Below are positions 12,801-26,181 of a stretch of DNA of 64,000 nt, one piece after another. The stretch spans positions 1 to 64,000 of the forward strand of contig RCAB01000333.1 in assembly GCA_003640385.1 (NCBI GenBank), given 5' to 3'. Made by a program: the position numbers and the translations under genes. The notes under the pieces were generated by a model. It was not told the DNA's origin, ran no database searches, and was given only the letters and a program-made list of their open reading frames with translations. The DNA comes from Setaria digitata. Lineage: Eukaryota > Nematoda > Chromadorea > Rhabditida > Setariidae. Each line of letters begins with the position of its first letter. The stretch's first letter is position 1.

Positions 12801-15015
12801 GGTTAGTGAAAATTATGTTATCGGAATTGTAAGCAGTATTATCATCATTTAAAAGTTTAAATTTGAAATTGATGAAGTGTGGAGGCATTTTCACAGTGTA
12901 GGAAGAATAGGAAGAACTATTGTATCCTTTTAACAATTTAGGATATTTTTTTTATCAGTAAGCACAGCTAGAGCATTCATCGTAACAGCTGCATGAGGAA
13001 AAGTAGAACTCACGTAAATTATAGGCGGCATATTTTAAAAAAAATACTGTTATTTGTCTTAAAGCATTTCCTCAAAGTTGAGTCAGGTTCCTCATAATTT
13101 TCCATCATGGTCTACGAAATGTTTCATCCTAGGTTCATTTCTACTCAGCTGTATATTTGTTGACTTACTTTTTCATTTTTTAATTTAAGGATATGAAAGG
13201 TGCTCTGGGCCAGTCTGTTTCTTTTAAATTGAAGACGTGCACTCGAAGAGCCTCAGACAGCATCGATAAAAGGTTTTGTTTTTTTCTTGCGAATATCAGT
13301 AGAATTTCAAAAGAAATCTTTGAAGTTGAATTACTTATACTGTTTTAGTTGAGAAATAATCAGCACAAATTCGTTGCTGAACCTAATTAAAGAAAATTTT
13401 TGAGGTTTTGCTTTGATGTATTAGCAATGGATCGCACCGAACAAATGACACTGCAGGCATTATCCGAAGAGGATCGGCGACAGTGGCTTGACGCAATGGA
13501 TGGAAGAGAGCCTGTAAGATCATATATCATTTGATACTCGTAACCTACAAAGCCTATGAGCACGGCTTTGGTGCTTGATTCAAATTTCGAATGCTTTAAA
13601 TTCATAACTGCGATTTCTTTCTTTACTTTGCTGCTAGAATTAGGAACGTTTCGACTTTTCTGGTGTATTTACTTTCCTAGTGTGATATTCTCGTGAAATT
13701 TTGTATTTATTCTTCATTTTACAAGTTTTGCGGTATGACTTAATAAGGTCATTTCAGATATATTCACCCGGAGCAGGACCGACATCAACTTGTCTAGGAA
13801 GTAAGTCTTTTTTTTGATTTTGCGCAGTAAAATAAAAGCGATGGAATTTCATTTACATAATTCTCTCTTTTCTATTTCTCTACTTTTTTCCTTCATAAAT
13901 GTGCGTATTCCTATTTGTATGGTAAAAATTGTCTGGATAAATATGTCTGAAGTATTCCGGAATCTTATTCCTGCTTGCCTTTCTTCTCGCATAATTTCTG
14001 CATTTAGTGGTCTTAAAACATTTTATTTATAATTCAGTTTTTCACTGATTATAATATTCTTTTTTTTGACAAATGTAAAAAAGAAAATAACCAGCTTAAA
14101 TGATCCTAAAGTTTTAGGCGATCAACTGCATTCTAATTTCTGAGCAGTAGATATTTCGTAATACTTCGCTAATTTAAGTTGTTGGATAGATTTGTCGGCT
14201 ATGTTGTTCTTGCTTCTCTTCAGAATTTAATGCTTAGTTATTAAAGATGGTGTTATTATTGTAAATATTATTATCATTTATTGAGCACGCTGGAGATTTG
14301 ATGGTTCTGCTAGTAATGTGATAGAGATCCTAGAATTCTCAAAATCCCCTGGTTTTTCAAGCACTTTGCTCAGCCAGTAATGAAATTTTAAAAATTTTTT
14401 TTCCTTTAAATTTGCCAAAATTAAAAAAATCGAAGAATGAATGCTTTCTTCTCAATATGCCCAAATAATTTTTGGTTCATATTTTGCTAGTTCTGACGGG
14501 CATAGAATTTTAAGTTTTTTTTTTTCTTTTTTTTTTTGTGGAATTTTGAGTTGAATGAAATGATAAGGAAGAACAACGGAATGCTTCTTCTTTAAAAGTA
14601 GAGCTGATTGTTTTTAATCACATAGATTTGGTCATTTTTATTTATATGGAAGGTATTAGGATAAGGAACGAGAATGAAAGACAAATAAACCGAAAGTGAG
14701 GAGAGATGAAATAAATACAAGAGAACTTTTGGTAGTAGTAGGTATTAACAGAAGTTTTTCATATTATTTATGATATGCTATACCTTCAGGAAGTGGTTTA
14801 TCGAGTTCTTCCAGCCAGATTTTAGATTTCTCCTACTTTTAACTCCATTTCAATTATTTTCTTGTGTCTGTGCAATAAGTCTTACAGAATTTAATGGCTT
14901 TTTTTTTCTAATTGTAAGTTTCAGGATCTTAAAGAGCTTTTGGAAGAGAAATTGATTAACAATTCCAATTTTATGTTAGTCTGTGGTGTACTACTCTAAT
15001 AGTCATCTATACTCT

Positions 15016-15048
<33 letters not shown>

Positions 15049-18000
15049 GCTCTTGCTACTAATGCTATTTTCATAGTTATTTTTGGATAATGAATTGATG
15101 AGGAATGAATGACTAGAAGTATGTATATAGCAGCATCAAGCTTTAGGAGAATGTTCACTGCACGTTTTCGCTATTTATTTTATTACGAATCTCATTTGCA
15201 TTCATAGAAAATGTTGAAGTGTAAAGAAGAAACTCTTGCTTGGAGAAGTAATTCGGTGCTATGCTGAATAGAGCAACCCTTTCATATCTTAGGATCATGT
15301 CATAGTGTACATTTCCGCCTACCCATTCTGGAAGATTAACGAATTGTCTCAGTCTTTTTCACTCCTGTCACTATGTTCTTAGAATTATTGAGCGAAGAAA
15401 ATAATCGATAGAGAAATTACTTGGATGGTATTTTTAAAAATATCGAAAAAAAAAAGCACTTCTATTGCTTTAAAAATTAAAGTTGATAAATCATTTCTGC
15501 GTGGGAAGAGTTCTGTATTACGACTAATTTTGTTGGTATACTTTTCATTTTTCAACAGATAAACTCATACGGCTAGATAATTGGTTTTTTTTTTTCCTTT
15601 TTGTTGACTTATTTTTCTCATTTCTCATAGTTTTATTTTGTTAGAAATGAATTTCAGTGGCATTTTCACATACATACGACGAGAAGTGATATTTCATTTT
15701 TGTTCATTTAGAAAACGCCTTTCGATACATACTCTATAATAAATGTATGTGATTGTTCCAATATGATTTATTTACCGGCATGCTTCTTAACAGTCCTTAT
15801 ATATATATATATACATATATATATATAATTCAACATTCCTTATCACATATGATATATATATATCATATGTGATAAGGAATGTTGAATTCTTACCAAGAAA
15901 CTATATATATCTGTGCTGAAATTAGCTTGAAGTTGCTAGTGAAAATATAATTATCATAGTTTTGACATAAAAGAACTTAATAATATATCAAAGATGTTAT
16001 AAAAAAAAAAAAAAAAAAAAAAAACCTAGTTATCATCACTATCATCATCTGTTCATTGATGCATTGATGCAGTCCTCCATTGATGTTGATGAGAATTGTT
16101 GTTAGAATAAAAATATATATGAAATGAAATTCAAAAAACAGCTTAATAATTTTTGANCCTAGTTATCATCACTATCATCATCTGTTCACTGATGCATTGA
16201 TGCAGTCCTCCATTGATGTTGATGAGAATTGTTGTTAGAATAAAAATATATATGAAATGAAATTCAAAAAACAGCTTAATAATTTTTGATGAATTCGCCC
16301 AGGTTAGTATAATGGCAACGTAAAAAATAATACTTAGAAAAAAAAAAAAAAAAAAAAAATTCCACAGATAGATGAAAGTAAAAAAGAGCTATTGTTACAG
16401 CTAAGATCAACATTGCTGGATAGAAACTTCGAAAATAATAACTTTATATCATAAGATCAAGTTTGAAGTGAATTGCACCATCAAATCAATTTAAAATGCG
16501 CAGTTAAATGAATGATAAATGCAGGTAACTATGTGTGATGATAATCAATACATAAGATTTGAATATATTTTGTGTAAAATAGAATTAGTATAATTAATTA
16601 TTTAGTATAATTTTTACATGTCTTCATTTTTATATTCACGTGGAAACTGAATAACAGTACAACATTATATATAATTTATGTATGTATTCTGGATTCCCAT
16701 ACTTCCTTTATTCCTCTCTATATCAGGTTAATTTTCAATTCTTTCAATTATATCTCATGTCACGTTCTTCCTACTGTTGTTCTTTTTTTTTTGCCTACGT
16801 TGCAAATTTAGGATTTAGAATCTTTCCTCAACTAAAATCTCTTATATTGATTTAAAAAAAAAATAGCAATAAAATTAAAGATGGATGAAGGAGTTGCCTA
16901 AAGTAATAATGTTTGCTATCTGCAGTGCTTTCAAAAAGAGCACACTATATGATAGTGTGTCTTCCGTTTTCTTAATGAGTAATTTTGCTTCACTGATTAT
17001 TTTAAATTTAATATTGATTGCATTTATTTGTTTTCACAAAATGAGCTCATTATGGATGGGAATTTTTGAGCAAATATGAAATTAAGCTAAACATTCTCAA
17101 CCGTAGTTGACGAGTTAATAATTGAAATTGAATGAAAGCATTGAGGATATCTTGTTTGTAATCATTTAATTGAATTCGTTGCTGAAGTTTAAAAAATATA
17201 TATATATATATATTTATATATAGTTTTAATCCTTTAATATTTCATCTTGAGTCATTTCATCCGGAATGTTTTTTGTTTCTCTGGAGAAATTTTTTTAATT
17301 TCGAAGGAGCGAAATTTTTGTCTTTATGATCTTATGAAATTTAAACAAAATTTTTGGCCGATTTTCCTTCAAATTTAATCATTGAACAGGGATGTTCTAA
17401 TTAAATAACAATCGAAGTTTTCAAATCCCTCCAAAGAAAAAAAATTTTATTGTGATAATTAAGGAGCAAATCCTCAGGTTTCCATACTGAATAACAATTA
17501 GCCTCAATGGCATGACATTGTAATCAGTCACGAATCCATGAAGTTTGTCTTTTTTTTTTTTATCTTTTTATGTCATAGCGATTGAGAAAAATGATTTTAA
17601 GGTGTAATGATAATAATCTTAGCATCTTATCGTCTTCAAAAACATAAAAGCATTTCTTTGATTAGAATGACGAAAAATAAAGCCTTAAATCCATCCTATG
17701 TTCAGAGTTGTGTTTTTGCTTTTTCCATTTCCGAATGGTTGTTTTTTTCTATGATTAGATTTATTTCCGAGAAGATAATTAATACATTTTTGATGGAGTG
17801 TATATTTTTGATGTTACATTGCATATTATTCATTTATTTTATTTTTGTAGTAGATAATTGAAAGATATCTTGGGAAATGTTTCGGGAATTTAAAAATGCT
17901 TTGGTAAATTCTAACGTGTGATTTGTCTAAAATAAACTTAAAATAATATCTAATGAAATGAAGATGATGAAGGAGGTGAGATTATTTGAAGGATATAATT

Positions 18001-21000
18001 TTTTTGAAAAGAGATATTCAATTGTAAAAGTGCATCACAATCGTGAATTGTAGATACTTTCTATTTGATGACGTATATTTGCTATTCTGATCTTTATAAT
18101 TGACGTCATTTTGATGAGAATAGATAGAGAAAAGTTTATTATATACTAAGTAAATAAGTAAAAGTAAAGGGAGGAGCACTGGAGAAGAGGAGAAATTCAA
18201 TACATGATAGGGGAGTTAAAATTTTGAAAGAATTAGTAGATTTGAATGGGTTTAGGCTGAAAAAAAAAAAAAAAATATCCCATCGCTTATTAGGGATTTT
18301 TCCCTTTAGGCATCATTATCGGTTTCAGTTTCATCCAGAAGATTTCTAACAACAACAATCATCAACAGCATTCAGCATCATAGCAGTATCAGGAAATTGC
18401 AGCAATCATTTTATTCATTCCAGAATGCAAGGGCAACATTCTTATTTCGATTAACCGATCAGAAATTTTATTTTTAATCTTCCATTATTTCATCTAATTT
18501 CATCTAAACGATACTAAAATTCACTATTATCTCTTATCATCATATTCTGATCATTTCATAAATTACGAGGAACAGAAAGGAGAAGGGAAAAAAAAAAAAA
18601 AAAATCCACACATAGATATTAATAAATATATTCTATGCGTTCTTCATTCACAGAATATACCCAATCATCGGGTATAAGTAATCGTCTAAGTCGTACTTCA
18701 ACAACTTACAATTTAACAAGAGGCTTAAGAGCTGTTTACTGTGGTAGCGCATTTCTGCCAGCATTTGTTCTGGATGAATGCCATGGTATCTTTTTTTTAT
18801 AGGTGACTTTTTTAATCCTTTTTCTTGATCCGAAAAGGAAAAATTCTTATTATTTTTTAAATTTTCACTTTTTTTTCCTGAAATTTGAACTGTTATTTAT
18901 AGACTAATATTTTTGCAGCAGCACTCGATGGTAATGGTTTCGATTTTGTTCGGAAATGTATAGAGGCAATTGAAGAAAAAGGTTTGTTGACGAATATTTT
19001 GAACAAAAATGAGCGATCATTTTCAAAACTGAAGTAAAATATGAGTTTGAAGTTTTTGAAAACGCTCAGACTTTGAATTACCAAATTTGAAATTATAAAT
19101 TTTACTGTTTGCAATAAATGAGAAATGGTACATTTTAAAAAGAAATGAATTCCATTTATTAATTATCATAATTAAACAAGTAAACTATTACAATTAGACA
19201 ATGGCGTAATGTCAGCGGTTTTGTTTTTTAATTCAAGCTTTTTGAGTGCTATCTATGTTTAGAATTATACTTGTCAAAATTTTATTAGTCTGTTCTTTAT
19301 CTTATGTTAGATGTTGACTGAAATAAGAGCAAAAAATGAAATGCAATTTTTTTTTTTTTAGCATCAGTATGATCGAAGTGTAATATAGTAATATAGGCTA
19401 TGTCTAATTAAATATTTTTAAAATCTTATTCTCGTCAATATGAGTGAAATATTGATTAATATATGTAGCATAAGAAATCAGAAATTCTGACTTCTTTTTT
19501 AGCGTTTGAAATTTCGTGTGCATTGAGAAAGGCGAAGGCAATATAGTTTTTTCTTTTTTTGCTCTTTTTATCCGATATTGTCCTGAAATGACAGGAAAAT
19601 AGATTGCAAATCAATTTTCCAATACAAATTTCGATAAAAAATTGTAAAAGTGATATTTTCTTAGTACACTGAAATCCATCATATTGGAGAAACATTTCGT
19701 TCAATTTCACCGTAAAATAAAATCTGAAAGATCAAAGAGATTTCCTTTCACTCAGTTTTGATATAGTGATTGAGTAAATATTTTTCCATTTTTCTTTTTC
19801 TTTTTTTTTTTTTTTTTTTTTACATGTTCCTAAATGAACTAGAAAATGTAAATTGATTATTATTATTTTTGCAGGAATACGTGAGCAAGGATTGTATCGA
19901 AATTGTGGTGTAACATCTAAGGTGCAAAAATTGATGCAAATTGGATTAGACAGGCGACGATCTGTACATGAAAAACTTAGTTTTGCTGATGATGAATGGG
20001 AAATAAAAACACTGTCAAGCGCTCTTAAAACTTTTTTAAGGTATTTGAATATTTCTAGAAATTATGGAGGATGATTCTTTAACAGAGAAAAGTTGGGGTC
20101 GTTTTGATTACAATGGACTTGTTAAAATAATTTTTATGCTAAAATTTTTTAGAAAGAAAGTTCACTTTTTCTTATTTTAGGAAGTAAAAAATTTTTGATT
20201 TGGTATTGCATTTATTGTAAAAACGTTTTAGTTGATATTGGATTTGATATGTAAGCATTTTTTTTTATATAGTTTCAAAGTAGGATGATAAAACTGATAA
20301 AGATTTGAACCGTGACATTTACGTAACCTACTAAATGGCGTAAATCGCAGAACTTTAATTTCTTAACTATGGTCTTACTAATCATTGAAATGATTACCTC
20401 AATCCACTTTTATATAATGCATCACTATGATCGATTTTTCCTTTTTTTTTTTTTGAGTAATTGTAATTCCCAAGAATTTATTTTGCAGGAATTTGCCGGA
20501 ACCATTGATGACGTTTGACTTACATCCACATTTCATTAATGCTGCCAAAATGGACTCCAAATCACGTGTTTCCACTATTCACTATTTTGTCTATAAATTA
20601 CCAGAAATACATTTCGAAATGTTGCAGATAATTATCGAGCATCTTAAGAAGTAAATTTTTTCAGTTCATAAAGAGCCGCCAACTTCACTTTTCATTTTCA
20701 TTTTCTTCATTATATATATATTTTAAATTACAGAGTAGCAGATCGTTCCAATGAAAATCTCATGACGGTAGGTAATCTCGGTGTTTGTTTTGGGCCAACA
20801 TTATTGCGGCCAAAAGAGGAAACAATGGCAGCTATTATGGATATTAAATTTTGCAATGTAGTTGTTGAAGTGCTCATTGCAAACTATGATCTCGTCAGTA
20901 CTTCTGTTCTTGATTATTTATTAATTAATATTGAAAAGAGAAGTCTCTAAAGCCAATTTTGCTAATTTTAAATAATTGATTGTTGAAATTAAATTAATGA

Positions 21001-24000
21001 CGAAAATGATTACTGTAGAGATCGAATGAAATGGATACTTTAGTAGCACAATAATTTAGCTTATTTTTCTGTTTGCAGAATTGTGTTTAGAATATTACGA
21101 GACACATGAAAAAAATAATAATTAAACCAGAAGAAATGGGAAAATTCAATTGAGAAATTAAGGAAGGCGACGGGGAGAACTTTTAAGGAAGACAGTTGCC
21201 CAAGGGACAGAACCTTTTTCATCCATCTCTATATATTGAATCTCTCTAATTTCAATAAATTATATTCATATGTAACAGTAAAGAGTTCTGAGTTTATTCC
21301 ATTTATAATTGCCAAACTGAATTTTTTTAGCTACTTATTGAATTTATTGAAAAGATATTAATAAATTTCTTAATATTTTTTCCTACTAAAAGCAAGACGG
21401 ATTTTTATTAAACACTCTAACCATTTTACAAGATTATTATAAGCTTTTTTTTTTTTTTTGTCAAAATTATCAATAGCGCTGAACTTAAATAGAAATAAAG
21501 GTATAATGTTTTGCAGATATTTAAAAAGAAACCAATAGAAATTGCTACTATTCCTTGTCCATCGAAGGCTAATGATCAAGAAGAAGTGGTAGTAAGTGAA
21601 GACTGTTCCTCTGGAGAAGCTATCATTGCTTCTAACATTGTTTTCTCAAAACAGCAGACTTCACCAGTTTCTCAAGAGGAAAAAAGGTACTTCATCTTGG
21701 TGCATTTCTCTTCTTTTTATAGATGTGGTTTTATTAAAGAAAAAATGTTTATATGAGAGGTGCTTAAATTCCAGTGAAAAAAATTTCGAATTTACCTATT
21801 TATAGTAACAAATATGGCCACAGAAGAAAATAAAAGTAATTGTCTTTGACACATTTCCTTCATCATTAAAGAATAATGAATGGCATTGCCAAGTTGAGTA
21901 TTTACGAAATAAATTGACGATTAGGACAACCATTAGAGATAGCAACTTGGAATTGAAAACAAGTAACACATGACTGATTTCACTAAATTAATTTAAGTTT
22001 TAAGAGATTGCTACAGAAGGAATTGTCCATTTCAAAAATAATGAAATATTTCGATGTGAAAATTGGCAGTGCGCAAATATGATTTGCAGATCACAAAGTG
22101 AAAGTACATTAAGTTCCAATAAGCGTCCGCAAACAATTGCCAGTGCAACTATTTGTCAACGACCTCCGCCAATCTACGATCGAGTGGCATGTTCGCATGC
22201 AGATAGTAGTGATGGTTGGTTTTTTTTTATTGATAATTTATGAATGTTAGTAAGAGTAAATCTGTTCAAAAATGAATAATTATGACAGATGTGAAACTTC
22301 CGGAAGTTGTATTGCTAGTGTTAAAAAAAGATTTTACACTTCTTTCTAGCACCGTCTAGTGTCGCCCTACTTTTCATTAATATTAGTGAGACACTTTTCT
22401 AGCGCATGATTCAGAATGGGTAAAATCAGTTTGGTGCATTCATAACAAAAGTGTTTTATACGTATGACCAATATACTTGCTTGATCATAGCAGATTTTTG
22501 AAGATCTAAGCTTGAACTCAACGAACCGTTTGGTATTAGCATATGGCAAGCCGAGTACCTCCGCTGGAGCATCACCTGTGACACCGATAACTAATAATAG
22601 TCTAACTTGTTCAGCCTCTACACTTACACAGAATACCGGAAAGTGTCAAGTTAGGCAGTGTTCACATGGGTCACCTGGTGAACACTCGCGGTTCGTTCTG
22701 CACTTTTGTTTTTAAGTAATTATTGTTTTAATACAATGCGGTAGACATTAGGTCGTTGAAAATGAAAATATTTTTCCACTTCTGATAATATTCTTATAAT
22801 AAAAACTAGAACAATAAAGCATTTTCTTTTCGAAGTATTAGCAAAGATTTCTGTCCTGTTTTCGTTGCACTGGCAACTAATAAGCCTTAACTGATGCTAG
22901 TGATATTATATCAGTGATTAGTTTCCTTCTGTACACTTAACGCTCTTTTTAAACAAAGTATACCCTAAAATATTTTAATTCCCATTCAAATTCTAGGAGT
23001 GTGGTGGAACGTGAACGTCGAACACAAAGTGGGAAAAAGTACGCTGAAAGTTGGGAATCATTAAATTCGGCAGCTAGTGGTTCAGATCCATCACCATCAC
23101 CGAATGAACGGTTTCGTCAACATCCTAAAATTCAGGAGGAACGGCGTTCCATCACTCCCAGAGGCGCCTTTTTCTTTACATACAATTACGTAGAATGTTT
23201 TAAATTGGAAAATTTTTATATTTTTTAATAGAAGTTATGTGTAATTCACTTTCTGGAATGGGAAATTTTATAGGGAATAAAAAAATTAGCGGAAGCTTAT
23301 TGTCTGCGATGTTACCGTACTACACTAGACGGGAACAAGAAGTGGTTAGAATTAATGAGATTGAAATTGATATGCGATTTCCGGAACATACTGATTTCAG
23401 CTTCGTTAAGTCTGATTAGTGATTATTCCCACTTAAGCTCTACATATACTTCCAACATGCAAATCGAATATAATATATTAGCTATGAAAAAGTTAAATGC
23501 AAAAATCATTCAAAATTGAAAAGGATAAAATGGATGCGAATTCTAGCTATCATCTGTCCAGTATTGCTTAGCTAATATTTCATCTAAGATTTTCCATAGT
23601 ATCGGGCCGAAATTAATGATGAAGTACTACCTTGTCCATTATTAAACACATTATTTCTATACCCATTAGATATCAGGATAGAACTTTAATAGCTACTACT
23701 TTTCACTAAAATCTAATCAAAACGTTAATATTATTGGAAGTTGCTTTTCCTTACAGGAAAAAATATACATTTATTGTTGCTTTAATCTTCATTATTTCAG
23801 CAAAGTTAAGTGTGTCGTATGCTCCCGCATATAATCCATTCTCATCTGAATCGTAAGTTTTTCAATTTTTCAAATTCGCACTTATTTTTATTTTAAAAAT
23901 TATTTAACTCCGCTTATTCCTTTTTGCTTACATTCATGTCTGTAATTTTTGCTGTCCCTTTTTTCCGTTAACATTATATCTATTTCTAACTATAATTGAG

Positions 24001-26181
24001 CATAAATTACTGGTATTTGTGGAGCATGTTTTCCCCGAATGTTATTTACGTAATTTTTTTCTTCCCCTGGATTGTTAATGTTTTTGTTTTCTAAGAATGC
24101 GATTGTCAGTGATAGGAAAATAGCAAAGTCTTTGTCCGAAATTCTTTTTAACTACGTAGTATAGTACCAGAGTGATTTATGAAGAGGAAAAAAGTCAGGA
24201 AGAAGGGATAAAATAGATGAAACGAGAAAGATGAGATGACGGAAAAAAAATAAGAAGCTATGGATCAGTTCTGAGATAACTACTGCAACTTGATCCGGTT
24301 TTACATTCGATTGATGTTCAAGCGATCCTGCTAATGGCTTTTGCTGTATATCTAGTGTTCATTGTGATTAGTGTGAAGCTTATCGAATTCTCGGAATTTT
24401 ACTGAGAGTTACTGGTGATGATAATTTGTCCTTTTCTTTTTTTGTGGTGTGCGATAGATAATATTTTTGCGCATTCCAATTTTCCCATTTTTGAAAGCCT
24501 TACTTTTTTCCACTTTAAAAATAATAACTAACATGTGTGTATCCTTTATTATTTATTAGAAATAATAATTTCAAAATAAAATCCCATCTTTCACTCACAA
24601 TTTCAGCTCCATCACAGCTCCTAATTTATCTCCCACTGACGTCGGTAACAGTTGTAGTGGTCGTCATAAAATATCACTACCTTTGCCCATATCAAAATAT
24701 CAGCAGCATCGTTGTCTCGCATTATCACGATCATCCAAAAGTATCAATTTGCCAGGCGTCGGGGGTTCAACTATTGATAATGTTGTTACCGGTGATGGTG
24801 CTATTTCTGGTGCTACCGCTACAGGTACCGAAGCGCTTCTCAGTGAGCTCAGGGTTTCACCATTGTTCACATACACTCATCCTTTGGGAACACTTCAACC
24901 AAGGTATTAAAAAACAAAACAAAACAGACAAAAAAAAAACAAATCACCTACAAATTAGCTGTAAAGACTTCTTTAACATTTAATATGCATATAGCTTCAT
25001 TGGAGTTTTCACAATGTTTTTGTAATTTTAAAATTTCTAATTTGATCTTTGGGATAAAAAAAAAAAAAACAAAAAAAAAAAAACAATCTGCATGCTTTTT
25101 TTCACTCTTTTTTATCTTTTGCCCTCAATTCTTTTTTCACCATTATTAAAATGTTCAGTGAATAAGTAAAGTAAATATCTTTTACCTATTTATGCATGAA
25201 TTCCCCTTCCTTGTTTGTTTTAAGCTTTCAGTAATTTTAGTAACGAGAAGTTGAACTTTGAGCTTATTATGATTATCCCTTCGTTATCTCCAAAGCGAAT
25301 AAATTATGATTTCTATCAGGAATATACTATTTACCCTCAAATCATCCTCTTCCCTTTGTTTTCATATGTTTTAGCTATTTCCAATTTTATCTATAAGAGA
25401 AGTAAATTTTAAAACAGTAAGAGCTGGTTTATAAGAAAGTTTTGTTGATTTAGTAATTTTAGTTGTAAATGATGTAATTGTGGAATTTCTGCAATATAGT
25501 GTCGGTAAAATAAATAATCACTATCAACTAATTTGATGAGTAATTATATTAATTATTATCACTTATTAATCAATTACGAACTTTAAAATTTTGCAGTCGA
25601 CGAGTAAAAACACTTTATGCATGCACAGCAGGTCACAACACCGAATTATCCTTCCAACCTGGACAAATTATTACCAATGGTTAATTTTTTTTTTTTTATT
25701 CGATGATTCGATCTTCCTCTCATTTTGGTGTCCATTTCTAAGTAGTATTAACATTCATTAATCTATGTTTATGTTTCGTTTATGTCTGTGTAACTTCAAT
25801 GATTTTTAACTGTTAAAAAGAAAAAAGAGAGAGAAAGAGCTGAGAAATAGTCATGCAGAATTTTAAATGGATTATATGGCAGTTGCTTGCTAGGCAGCAT
25901 CATTGTGTATGATGAGAGAGGAAGAAAATTGATGAAAAGATTTTTACGAATTTAGTGTACTTCTAAGCATACTACTAATAATAACCTTTTTCATCTACAT
26001 TATATTTATTTACCTTTTTCAGGTTTTTTTTTTTTTTGCATTAACGAAATTTCTAGCATAACTTTGCCGGTTTTTTTTTTTTGTTGCAGTTTATGAATCG
26101 AAAGAAGATGGTTGGTTGATTGGAACATTAAATGGTAAAACTGGTCTCATTCCGGCTAATTACGTTGAACCACTTCCCTAA
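9831..26181 (+). CDS. GRAF/oligophrenin-type Rho GTPase-activating protein (BAR-PH-RhoGAP-SH3)
   Basis: Exons I can phase: 9831-9984, 10404-10499, 10862-10989, 11271-11354, 11434-11611, 11790-11851, 12033-12113, 12474-12582, 12692-12801, 13190-13272, 13405-13513, 13758-13800, 18654-18785, 18919-18981, 19875-20040, 20489-20650, 20734-20893, 21517-21686, 22090-22214, 22540-22690, 22997-~23163, 23801-23852, 24607-24903, 25597-25679, 26090-26181; about 1,018 residues. Residues 1-260 form the BAR domain, starting [19 protein letters not shown] as in GRAF proteins. A PH domain spans about 280-398. RhoGAP spans about 412-640, with arginine finger Arg486 in GLYRNCG and the [15 protein letters not shown] block. 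A Ser/Pro-rich linker follows, then a C-terminal SH3 (ALYDY-like [18 protein letters not shown]). The family binds curved membrane and stimulates GTP hydrolysis by Rho/Cdc42 during endocytosis. The exon-5 acceptor and exon-21 donor are non-canonical guesses. A 4.85-kb intron separates the PH and GAP exons. Confidence 0.9.
15827..15888. repeat. Perfect 62-bp palindrome
   Basis: Bases 15827-15857 are the exact reverse complement of 15858-15888, with no spacer. Each arm runs from aattcaacattcc through ttatcacatatg to the central TA run. A TA-repeat tract (about 15798-15826) flanks it on the left. It could form a cruciform, or be a miniature inverted-repeat remnant. Confidence 0.95.
16025..16289. 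repeat. 132-bp duplicated flanks around a single N (assembly join)
   Basis: Bases 16025-16156 and 16158-16289 are the same sequence, differing by one base near the start (ttcattgatg against ttcactgatg), with one N at 16157 between them. This pattern fits two overlapping contig ends placed end to end instead of merged, probably from two haplotypes. Confidence 0.9.
23232..23419 (+). CDS. Possible alternative terminal exon of the GRAF-type gene
   Basis: After an acceptor (TTTTTTAATAG) an open frame of about 61 codons runs to a TAG at 23417-23419. It includes a charged stretch, [10 protein letters not shown] followed by [10 protein letters not shown], that looks coding rather than random in AT-rich DNA. 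Its entry phase (1) equals that of the next constitutive exon at 23801, so exon 21 could splice to either. Using it would give a protein ending in the linker and lacking the C-terminal SH3. I do not recognise the segment, and no transcript evidence is available here. Confidence 0.4.

Larger units (their letters stand above)
13801..18653 (+). other. Large intron of the GRAF-type gene
   Basis: This intron of about 4.85 kb separates the PH-domain exons from the RhoGAP exons. It contains poly-T/A tracts, a perfect 62-bp palindrome, a single-N join with a 132-bp duplicated flank, and a TA repeat near 17200. Open frames in it lack coding character. A nested gene is not apparent. Confidence 0.75.

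Noticed and set aside
16295..16325. Sequence gttagtataatggcaac resembling the start and A box of a tRNA gene
   Set aside because: No B box or acceptor-stem partner follows; the next bases are A-rich.
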